Positions 50,101 through 62,336 of a DNA stretch of 64,000 nucleotides are shown one piece after another. The stretch comes from Marisa cornuarietis (taxonomy: Eukaryota > Mollusca > Gastropoda > Architaenioglossa > Ampullariidae): NCBI GenBank assembly GCA_004794655.1, contig SMMW01000522.1, forward strand, positions 3,658,001-3,722,000. Direction: 5' to 3'. Positions within the stretch are counted from its first letter, which is position 1. Each line of letters starts with the position of its first letter. Under the pieces are notes generated by a model that saw only the letters and a list, made by a program, of their open reading frames with translations, was not told the origin of the DNA and did not search any database. The translations under genes and the position numbers were made by a program.

Positions 50101-53100
50101 GGAAGCTCTGTTATTATTGATTTATTCTTGTCTCCTGAATCTCGCTTCAGTGTGGCTTGCAGGTCTATCTTCCTTGAGCTTTGTAGGATCATGCACATCC
50201 GACCCATCCTGGCAGTTTTTGCCACCAAAAACTCATTTCTGTTCTGGCTGGATTATTGCAGTTGTCTGTGCATAACTAACAGGCTTCAAAGAGCTAGGAA
50301 TAATGCTAATTTTTCTGTATAATAATATATGTACTTGTTCTGTGCAGCATCACATCTAAGATAGGTCGCACTCTCTGCTCTGACCAGTAATGATAAATGA
50401 ACATTAGGTAGCAGACTTCAGATTTGCTAGTCCGGAAAACAAGATGAGCAGCTTAGATGTTTATGTGTACAGAAAGCAATTGCAGATTGCATTTATTTCT
50501 AGACTTAAATATCTTGTTTTTGTGTTTTAGTTTTTTTCCTGTTGGTCATGAAATAAATAGACCTGGAAGAGGTGTCGATGATGCTAAGCTGTTTATACTA
50601 AATACGCTGTACAAACATCTGGAGAAACCTAAAGCTCATGCCAGGCTCCTTTTTGGTGATTTTTCTTCTGCTTTTAACACTGTGCAACCTCACCTGTTAG
50701 CAGAGAGTCTAGTCTCAGACTTCCATCTCTCCCACCAACTACCTCTCTGGATTCTGGACTTTTTAACAAACAGACAGCAGAGAGTTTCTGTTAATGGTCT
50801 TCTCTCATACCCTGTTGTCACCTGTACAGGTTCCCCCTCAAGGCTGCTGTTTGTCTCAATTATTGTTCATACGCTATACTAACAGTTGTAGAAGCGCTAC
50901 TGACAGGAGCTTTCTGATTAAATTTGCTGCCTTTGTCCACTGGTGTGACGAACACTTCCTTGTATATCATGTATATGTCTGTATTATCTCTTTTTATGTA
51001 TATGTATTTTTATATCATGTATATGTATGTATTATCTCTTTATATCATGTATGTATTACTGCTAGTATGAGCACTATTTGGAATTACCCTTGGGGATAAA
51101 TAAAGTGGTATTGCACTGTATTAACACAAAGACTTAATGCTATTTGTGATATATTATTGTTTTGCTCTTTGTTCATAACAGATTTTTTAGAATTAAAATG
51201 CTCAGACTTAAACCAAATGAGATGCCTCAGTGATAAATTACACTGATACGTTACAGTAAATCACTATAGTTGTGATTTGCTGTATATTGTTAAGGTCTGA
51301 GGTTAATTTTTGTTTAATGCTTAAAACTAGGAAGACTTTTAAATATGGTTTCCTACTAGACGTGATCCTTTCATGGGAAATAGATTCCCCAACTATCATG
51401 TCAAAGTATTTTGTAAGTGTTCTACACAAAGTGAGCTGAAAAACACATTAAAGGTACATAAAATATATCATATATACATAAAAATCTGTTAGCATAATTC
51501 TGGTATAATTGATTAATATTTCTAAAAATAGTTTTTTTGAATTCTAGTCAGAAGAAATGCCATATGAGATTATACTGCAAATGCACTGAAGTTTTTTAGA
51601 CTTAACACGGTACTGTTTTTTCATCAGTCCATGCCACAATATTCTCTAAAACATATGAGCAAGGAAAACTTTATTTTATAATTTGTTTTCAGGATGCATT
51701 TATGCCTAGTGCTGAAGAAGCCTTTGACTTTTTTGCACGTGTTTGGGAGCAAGAAAAAGAAGAAAATAAACTGAAAGCAGAAGAGGAAGTGCATCCAGAA
51801 GCACCTTCTCAGGAAATTTCAGAAGTTAGAAAGGTAGGGGTGTAAAAGAGAGAGAGAGTGTGTGTGGGTGTGCCCATTCATTCATGCATGCATGTACTGT
51901 TGTTGTAGTGCTTAGATGTATATTGAGGCATAAATATCAGAATGATTAACAACTACATTAAACTTGTCAGCTATTCAAATAAAATATCTTCCCCTCCACA
52001 CACACATATATATATATATATATACACACACTAGCAATGCATTTATTCAGCTCAGTATAGTCTGCCAGTATCTGGGTTTGTGGTGTCAAGGTAAGGACGC
52101 CTGGCTTCTATGAGGGGGAGAGGGGAGGAGATGAACACATACTATTTTCAAACTCTCCCTCTTCCTTTTTACCCTACTGTTTTATCTTTCCTATCTTCAG
52201 TCTATACTGTCTTTCTCCTGTCTTCTTTTTCTACCACACCTTCTTTCCAGTTGGTCTTTTTTCTTAGTAGCTTTGTTTAGGACCCTGCATTTGTGGTGCA
52301 GGGAGACCTGTGTTGGAGGAGGATGGGATCCTGGAGGTTAAGGTCTCTGATGGGCTGCATCCCATCCTACCAACACACCTCTTTGGCCCAGACTTCTTCT
52401 AGATGGGAGGTTGTTGTGGCCCACACCAGTCAATTGAGTGCCCTAGCTTTGATAGAAGGCTGCAGCCTAGGTCAATCAGGTCTCCATCTCAGAAGGCCAG
52501 AGTATATTCCTTCTGCATCCCTTGTGTGACCCTGCTGGAAATACCCTAGGTGGTACAGCTCGGTGGCATCCCCTTGTTGGACTCAATGGCAGGTGGGGAG
52601 CAGAAGGAATGAATCAAAAACCTACAAAAAAATCACATCCTGGCAAATGCAGCAGAGAGATTGAGTTATTTTTGGACAGTTAGGATGAAGTTAGAGTGTA
52701 AATCTGTTGAGGGGCTTGGCCTCATTTTCTTGTATTAGAGGGTGCAGAGTTGGCGCAGCCAAAGGAGGATAGGAGGAGGAAAGGAAGTTGGGTCAGAGGA
52801 CCCTCCAGGTCTTGTTGGGAGATCTGAACAGAAGGTGAAGGATAAACACACCAGAAAGTGATCATCTTTCCCATAGTAACTCAGGCTTGAAGGGTAGGGG
52901 CTAATAAAAAGTGGATGTAGAGAAAAAAAACAACCCCACCTGAAGGGACATTAGTCTGTGACTCCTGACGCAGAACATAAGAGACTTTCAAGGGGAAAGA
53001 GATGAAGCCATCCTGGAAGTGTCCCCTACTACACGATGACAAGCAGATACTGTGTATCCTCCCACTTCCGACAGTCCTTTGTAAAAGCAAAACAGGAACC

Positions 53101-56100
53101 ATCACAGGTAACACAGTTGAAACTTTAGGACCAATCACATGCAGGATGGCCAGTCCCACTGCAGTGAAAGAAGTGTTCTGGGGACTTGTAGAGACAGGCC
53201 TATGCCTATGATGCTGACAGTTTGTGACGAAACTGTGGGGAGAAAGGCGGGGACTAATTCGCCTGAGGGGAAAGGGGATACCTTAACTGTGGCTCGCCTC
53301 ACTCCCGACTTCCACCCAGCCACCTTCTCACTCGCTGTCTCGCACAAACACAGACCACTGTCTCTGCGTGCAACCATGCTGACAACACAGGTGTAAAGTA
53401 TAAAACAAGTTATTATTCACACAACAGACAGAAAAAAAATTGGCGAATAGAAATCAGTCAACTCTGATGTTAATAAAGTGGCCTGTCAAAAAGGCCTGCA
53501 CAAGATAATGATTAAAACAAGACTAATACCATCATATTTAAAATATGTATACAAAGGGTAGTTATCTCATGCACTGGTGTTGTTGTGACATCTGCGTTGA
53601 AACCAGGAGGACTGAATTTCCTGTCACGTCCCCATGACTGGGATACTCGCCAGCCTCCTGACTGCCGGCTCCTTCATCAGACACAGAATCGCGCTGACTC
53701 ACTCTGGCACCGCTGGTGGAGTCCCTGTTAGGTGCTTACAGTTGCCCCAGGCAACAACGACATTGACTATGAAGGTGGGCTCTCTGACACACTGTCCCTA
53801 GCCCGCTTGCACTGCTGCTCACACCAGTTGCCCCAGGCAACGGTCAGTAGCTGCTAGGCGACGGTTGTCCGGCACGGCTCCAGATGCCCAAGAAATCCAA
53901 GGAATCATGGATGAGGTATCCTGCTGGTCGCTACAACGACGGTTGCCCCAGGCAACGGATGGTGGCATGCAGATACCGATCCCCACGGTGTATTCCCTTC
54001 TTGTCATCTGCGAGGGCAGAGACCCTGGCCTTACACTTCACTGGTTCCAGCCTGTAAGTCCCAGTAAGTAGCACGTCACGTTCACGGGGAACGAGCCTCC
54101 CTTTGACACGCTAACTGCCTGCAGCTGCTACGGACTCAGAGATGGTAGTCCCGACTTGATTGATGGGAAAAGGCCGCGACTAAACACCTACCCTAAACTA
54201 GATATCCAGCTAACCACGTGACCCTCAAAACTAACTCTTCCCAGCCCTGACACTATCGCGATATTACTAGCAAACTACAACTACCCTCTCTATTCTCTAA
54301 ACTTCCAAAACCTACCCCCTGTCCAATGACCTAAATCACCCACATCCATTACAGCGGCCTGTCAAGACATAAAGCTGAATAGAATAGATTCACCTCCTGA
54401 CCGCCTTTGATGATTGCTTGACTGACCACTGTCCCCTATAATTATGTTACCCTGGCTTCAGCCATGTTGTTCTGGCCTTGAACCTGGCTGGTTCATGACA
54501 CAGTTAAAACTGTGCAACGGAGAGGGAAGGAAAAGTGATACTTTTACTTGCAAATCCCTGACCTGAATAAAGTCTGGTATTGTGAAATAAATAAATAAAT
54601 AAAAAGAATGATTGTAGGTATAGATTTCTCATCTCACTTGAGGTGGATTTTCTGGACAGTTGTAGCCCCCTAGCATGCCAATTCTGACAGCATCCTCGGA
54701 GAGACTCTTCAAGAGAGAAGAGTAGCATCTTTGTGTATTCACCCACACTTCAAAGCTATGGAGTCTCATGGAAGTGGTGTTTCTTTGGTGGCTGAATGTG
54801 ACGTTGCTCATCCTGGCACATACCACTGTGCTGTATGACAGGTGGGGAAGCAGATATCAAGGAAGCCATATGTGTCCCTGGGGTAATGTATTGTGATCTG
54901 TGTTGGTGGGGGAGCAGTTGTCACTCTCTGACATGGTTGGTGGATCAAGTGGTGAAGTAACAACGGACTGTTGGACTGGGCAGTTGGAGAAGAGAGTCCT
55001 TGGTGTGCCACCTGCTACTCAAGTTGATATGCGTATGTATGTGAGAGTGAATAAGGAAGTTCTAACCTGTCCTAAAGAATGAAGAATATGTAGTGAAAGA
55101 TAAAGATAGGTTGTAATGACTTGTCAGTTTTAGCTGACTGTCCTGTAAGTTTTTGCTTCCTTTTGCAGACCGAAGGAGATGATGAAGGAGAACAGTTAAA
55201 AGTTGAAGGTATTTACAAAAGTATCTTTCATCTGCCTTAAAGTGATTAGGAAAGAAATTAGAGTATGTTACAAGTTATTTACTGACTACCCGATAGGATT
55301 TAAATTAAACAGTTAAATGTATGGTTACACAAGGATAAGAATTTATTTGCCAAGTGACATTGGACTAGAACATGTCTTAGTGATGCCATTACATGCATTA
55401 CTCTAAATACACCTATGTACAAATCAAGAAAATGCCTCACCATGTGTCCCACACACACCTCCCCTCAGTAACATACACATAATAATAATAATACTACAGT
55501 GAATTTGTATAGCGCCATATCCAGGTCCTATGGACATTCTCATGGCACTTTACAGAAAAAAATCACAGACAAAGACACACGCAACATATCATGCAGCATT
55601 GTTGTCCAGAGAGCACCAGATAATATGAACAATATCTCGCAAGAAGCTGCTCCACTGTGTGCAAATCATTTTAAAAACTGTGATTCAGTCTGCAAATGTT
55701 CCTGTCCACACCATAAATTCAATCATAGAAAAATAGTTTTTTTGTTGTTTTCTTTTGGCTGCTTATTGGGTTGCCTGCAGAAAGCCTATTTGAATACATG
55801 CATGCACACACACACACACAAACACTTACTCACATAAAACATACACTCATTTTGATTCCACCACTGATTGCGTAGATGTATGCAAATACACATGCAAGAA
55901 AGTGGACACATGCATGAACACATAATTGCATTACATACATTGCCCATAGGGACTAAGAAGACACATTTAACATTCAGTCCTGCTTTAGCATAAAAACTCT
56001 TTCTCATGTGGGATGTTCTGGCCTAGATATGTTTATATCTGACTCCAGAAAGTCATTGGCCAGTTATGACTAGCCATGATTTTATGCATTCTACAAAACT

Positions 56101-59100
56101 GCACTGGACATAGATTACACCTGCAGAGGGAAGTTTGCAGCTAATAACTCTGCTAGCCTTGCATACCACCTGTTTGAGTCTGACTTTCCACTGGTGCTGC
56201 CAAGCCAGAGGGTGATTGAGAATGTTATTACACTCTTGATTTCCACACAGAATGTCTCTCCTGAAGCCAAACCTTCTCAGCTGATGTTGACAGTAGAGCA
56301 GTAGAGTTGCTGCTGGGCTTTCTTGATGAGAGACCCCACATTGCTGTCCAAGCTGAGGTTTTTCGAGCTGGTAGTTCCCAGGATTTTGAAATGGTCTACC
56401 AGCTCTATGGCTTCACCACTGATAATAAGAGTTTCCACAAGCTCTCTTCCTGCAGAGGTCAACCACCATTTCCCTAGTCTTGGAGATATTCATTGATATT
56501 CATAGAGATTATTGTCACAGCACCATACCACCATGTGATCCACCTCCTGGTGGTACACAGATACAGTCACTGGTGAAAAGACATTACAAAATGGGAGAGT
56601 GAACGCAACCTTGGGGTGCACCTTTATTGAGCATCAGGAAGTTAGATAAGGGATTATTGACTCAGACTTTTGCGGGCTGGTGCAGGAGGAAATCAAAGAT
56701 CCTGAAGTAGGCTGGCTAGGGGAGACCAGTAGGCAGCTTATCATACAGCTTTGTGGGATAATAGTGTCCATTAGATTTTAATTCACAACATTTGTTTTAA
56801 AAATGGCCTTTTCAGAAACCACAACATATTTTACACTACTTACCCTTTTATATTGCTCATTTTACCTTTTTGTTCTAATTGTTTAGCACTTATATTCTTG
56901 TACCACCTGGAATGTTATTTCAACATTTCAGAATGTGACATTCTCTCACTACAATAAAGCCAAAGTTGGTGGCATGGGGTAACTGATAGTGTCACATTTT
57001 TAAAGAGTGAAAAACGAGACCTCGAGATGATATACAGCAACAGAACCACCAAACAAATAACACAAATCACCAAACAAGGAAACAGCAATCATACAATATT
57101 CTCAGTCTTAGGTGGGCCTTCATTGTTTGTCATTGTTGCCCCTTGCTATCTACATTTCCCTTTGCTTTCATCTGAAATATGCATCATTTTCAGCATTAAC
57201 CTTCTTAGGGCGACTAAAAAATATTTCAAAAATGTTCAAAAATATGGGCTTAAAATTTATGATTTTGAAGACGATAGCAAAACTGCAGAGCCACGCTCAT
57301 GGAGCACGAGCCACGATACCAAGTGTATCGTGGTCTGCTGGTAAGGCCACAATCATGGCCCATCGTGCAAAGAGAGAATCACGATCGTGGAGCAGAGCCA
57401 CAATAGTGGCCCATCGTCTTTTGCCGGCAGAGCCTATGAAAAGGCCCATCGCCCTCAAAGGGTTAAGCAGTGGCTGAAGATGCACTTGTTCCCTTATGCT
57501 GTTGACTTATAGCCTGTGCTTGGTTATTTAGATAGTGCAAACTATTATGCTGTTTTCTGTTAGTATTGTTTTTTCTTAAAGCTCTGTGTGCCATTAGGGA
57601 ACAACACTCTGTAAGGCCATTATTATTAAAACAGGCTGTGAATAAATCATACTTATTGCATCAGTAAGTAATTATGCAAGAACCAGCATTATAAAGGTGG
57701 AGATCGATTTTACTTTAGGGACAAAAAAGAAGTGTCTTGCTTGGTTTTGTTTTTGCAGATAAACAGTGTCTTCTAACAGATGTTGAACATGATGAGGAAG
57801 GTTATGGGCCTGTTGCAGTACGCCGATCAGAAACAGTTCAACCAGAAAAACTACAAGAAGCAGAAAAAAAATTACTTTTCATTCCATCTATTACCACAGG
57901 TAACTAAATAAATATCAGTCTTTATAATGGTCAAGCATTCTACACTTTCACAAATTTGTAGATCCTTGTGGACCTGCAAATTTAGAGAAGGAAACAGATT
58001 CAGACAAAATTTCCATGAAAATATTATACAGTAAAACTTCTTTATTAAGACCTTCCCGATTACAACTCCCTCTTAGTTATGACTGAAAAGATTTTCATAG
58101 ACGTAGTTTACCATGTAAACATCCAGGCCTGACGAGAAGGAGGGGCAGGGAGGTATGGTGTACCTGGGCCCATGGCTGTGGAGGGGGCCTGACCTTGGTC
58201 AGTAATTTATTTTTTGTTTTCCTTTTCTTGAAACAAAAGAGAAAAGAAAAAAAAACATCATGGGGGAAAAATAAATAAAGCTAGACTAATGAAGTGTAGG
58301 CTTCACTACTACTAGAGTTACTGCTACTTCCAATAATACCCAAATCTGTGACATCACATGCATTAGGGTGAAGGACTTAAACCTTGTATTGTCTTTAATC
58401 TTCATTTCTTTAATCTGTCGAGTTTTTCACGTCCACTGGTGACATTTGAATATGTGTCAACTAATAAAAACTTTCTTCATACAGCTTGATATAGTCTTAA
58501 AAAAGACCTGTTTAGACATGTTTCAATCCATTTTTAGACAGAAAAAACCCAGACTTAAGCTCAGAATTTATGTAAGAATGGTTAACCCTGAACACTACTT
58601 GGCTCATCAGACTTGACCCCAGATGTAGCATTTAGTCTGAGTTCTACTTGGGGGTAGGCATTTTTACATACTATTCCAAATTTGGGCTAACAACAAGGAA
58701 ATTCAAAGTGATATTCAAGACAAGATGTTTTCTATCAGGCAACTTTTATTTTTTAAAGCTAAGACTGTGTGTTTGTGTTCTGGGGAAGAAGGTTGGAAGA
58801 CTTCAAGCATTTTAATGAGTATCGTTTGTTTGTTTACTTCAGCTCAACAGCTGAGTAAGAAAGATGCTGTGAAAAGATTACGTTTTCTAGAAGATGAGGG
58901 ATTTTATGTGGGTATACGCCCATTGGTTTCCCTACATAATGAGAAGAGGATGGAAAGTCGCCTACTGAATGAACTAGAACAGGTGTGTGCATTAGATTAA
59001 GAATAAATGCAAGTATATGCCAGTATATAAGTATATACTTATAATAATAAGTAATAGTTGAAGTTTAATATATATATATTATAATATTTAATTGTTTCAC

Positions 59101-62100
59101 ACTTCAAGTTTGTATAAATTGTATCGATAATATTTTTAAAATTTCTACTTCATATAACCTACTTTCATGACACCAGCTCTTCCTTATGTACAGTTACCAT
59201 CCTTCATTTGAATTTAGTACTAGAAACAAAAACAATATTTCTTAAAAATCATGTCTCATAAATTAAAAAAATGCTTTTTAAAACGGTGTATCACAGATGG
59301 TTGTCTTTATTGTAGATTAATAGGTATAAATATTGAAACGTTACTGTTTGAAATGTTCAGTTGTGTCAATTTTGTATGTTGCGAGTGAGTTAATGTATTT
59401 TATGTGATTTCTTTAGAAAATCATATTATAGGATTAGCAGTCGGCCAGAAGAGTTTATTTTAAAATGTACTTAATTTTTTTTCAACACGCAACTTTTACC
59501 CCCCAAAAGTCTTCTCCACTTCTCATAACCAATTATCATTCACTTCGAAAAATGGATCATTTTCCTTTCCACTTAATGAACATATCACAGATATTTATAC
59601 GCACCATCAAGGGAACATTTTAGAGTTCTTGAGGAACTCAAATATCAAGCATGTTAATGTATCCCAGCTTATACAGGTGGTGGTAAATGCTTTAATGGTG
59701 AATGTTCAATGTTTCTGCAATCTCTCGTGTGGTGTAACTTGGGTTTGACTCGACCAGTACCTTTATTATGATGTCATCAACCTCGATGAACCTTTGTGAC
59801 TGAGAAGCGTCTATGAGATAAAAAATCACCAGCACAGAATTTCATGAACCATTGTTGACACTGATGTTCATGTAAAGCATTGTAACTGTAAACTTTATAC
59901 AACTTTTCACAGCTTTGATGCACAGTAAAACAGTAAGTTATGGCGAAAATACATAGCTTGGTCTTTCATCGTCAGCTTCTTGTAAAATCTCCAAAACTAC
60001 CTGGGTACTACATGAGCAGCATGAATATATTTATTTCTTGATTTTATGATAGAGGTTGGATCACCACTGGCAGAATCCAGTGAACCCTGTAGTGGGTATA
60101 TGTAACATTGGGAGGGGATACTTCTGTTTTCCAAGAGAATATTTAGTAGGACAGTTGTCTATATGAACAGGACTGTACTATTGATTGTATGGGCTAGAAG
60201 AGGGATTCATGCTGAGGGTTGTTAATGCCATTCCCTCCTCTATGCTTTGTCACGGACCACCCGCTGACATGCGCATTCGTTCCAAACAGCAACACGAGAT
60301 CGCTTCAGTTCAGGATGTCCCTTCCCAGACACATACTTATTATACACACAAATGTCAAGATTATCAAAATTACAAATTGTATTTGCCACTAGGCAATCTC
60401 CAAATCAATTCCAAAGAAACAATCTACTATTGTTAGCAGAATAACAGGCACAACAATATGCTATCAATAATACTAAAGACTTTCAAATTGCAAAACAAAA
60501 TACTAGACTGCTCACAAGCTAGTCGTCGGCAGTCTCTAAAACTGCATACTCATAAGTCCACATTAGGTACAGTTCACACACACACAGGCAAGTCTTTAAA
60601 AGTTTTCAGACTGCATGCAAGCAAGTCCTCAGCAGCCTCTAAACTGCATACATATAAGTCCTCAACATAACAGTCCGCACACAGACAAATCTACTGTAAT
60701 TACTGAAGCCTCTCAATCAACAGTTTTACCTCTACCCCCGGTAGAAGGTGGAGAAAAGTCAACGAGGTGACGGAATCTCCCTCTAACTGGAAAATATGTC
60801 AAAGAAAGTCATACTTTCTGTATGCCGTGCCTCTTGGAAGTTCGGCGTCCCCGATAGCTCACGTTTGCCCTGCGTCAGAGGTCCCCCAGACATAACGGTG
60901 TGGTGCACAATGGACGTAGCTATCTTTGGTTCCCTGCCCCGGATTAAAGAATACCGCGATGGCCTTCCCCTCAGTCGGTGGGTTAATGTCGTTGACACTG
61001 GTGTTAATGGAGCACAGTAGCTCAACACTCTGAAACGCTGATGTGACTCGTACCGCCTTTCTCGCCAGCTCCGGTTTTCCTGACTGGTTCTGGCAACCTT
61101 CTGTCAGCTTGGTGCTTGTTCTCCGCTCACAGCAGCAGAATGGCGTAGAGTCTTCAACTTTCTTTTTGAAAACCTGTCCGGTGACAGCAATAGTAGCAGC
61201 CTGGCTTTAGCAAAGGTGCGACAACTCAAGAAGTAGCAGCAGCAGCAGACCACTGGCCGCTTGCGGTCGGGATTAAATACCCACCTCTGTCCACCTGGAC
61301 AAAAGGTGAGCTTACCCCGGACTGCACGAAAAATATGTGAACTCCTAACTTCCCCTGATCTCTATGCGGCAGCGACTAGAATCAAAACACCCTGTTTACC
61401 TGGACAGAGGGTGAGCTCCGCAAGGGAAATATGAAAACTTCATTTTCACGAGATTCCTGCATGTCAGTGACAAGTAAAAAAAAAACACCCTGTGTGTTAA
61501 ACTACGACTTTTACTGTATCACTGTCCAACTTCCCCCCTTTTACGCTACATGCTTTTACCTTCAAATTTTCATTGCAAAAACATATACACTCAACAGCAT
61601 TTGCATGTCAGTCTTTGTCCAGAACTGGATGAAGGGGAAGATTTGAAAGAGGTAGTTCCTCCTTACCAGCCGTCAAGTGGCCTGCGCTCTGGCTCCCAGT
61701 CACGCTTCTGTCTCCCTGCAGTGGAAGACACAAACAAGAAGCGCACTGGAGCCAAGGCCTTCACAAACGCTGCACCTAAGCTGTGGAATGCTCTTCCATC
61801 ATCACTGTCCACCATCACCTCAGCGGAAGCAGGGAAGCGGTTAGAGCACTGGCGTCCGAACCAAGAGCACGCTGGTTCAATTCCCGATAAGCGCAGCATA
61901 CTTCCCCCAGTCGACCCAGCTGACGGGAATGGGTACCTGACTCCATAGAGGGTTGGGGAAAGTAAGGCAGTGAGGGAGAGGAGATTGGCACCACCCTCAT
62001 GTAAAAGCTGGCCCCTAGAAAACTGGGGTCTCTAACACCTCACTCCCCAACGACCTGAAAAGGTTATGGGATGACCTTTACCTTTACCTTTTTTATCACC

Positions 62101-62284
62101 TCAGCAATCACGTTTCGGAAAAGACTGAAGACCCATTTGTTTACTTAAGACGGACTTAAACAACCTAGCACCACTTCTGTCTTTATTATTTTTTACTTTC
62201 CTTTTGTTTTATTTTTTTCTTATCTTCTGTTTTTGCTGCTCAATGAGCATTCTTTTGAATGGATACCTGCACATTATAAATCGA

Positions 62285-62336
<52 letters not shown>

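Larger units (their letters stand above)
61647..62336 (+). mobile_element. L2/CR1-like LINE 3' end (ATC-tail family), interrupted by a SINE
   Basis: The copy starts at GAGGTAGTTCCTCCTTACCA and codes AVEDTNKKRTGAKAFTNAAP and LWNALPSSLSTIT. It is broken by a 270 bp SINE after ATCACCTCAGC, resumes with ATCACGTTTCGGAAAAGACT and ends in a long (ATC)n tail at 62283-62336. Confidence 0.92.

Noticed and set aside
61837..61885. Functional tRNA gene
   Set aside because: A- and B-box-like sequences are present but no cloverleaf arms close, and a SINE body, tail and target duplication surround them.
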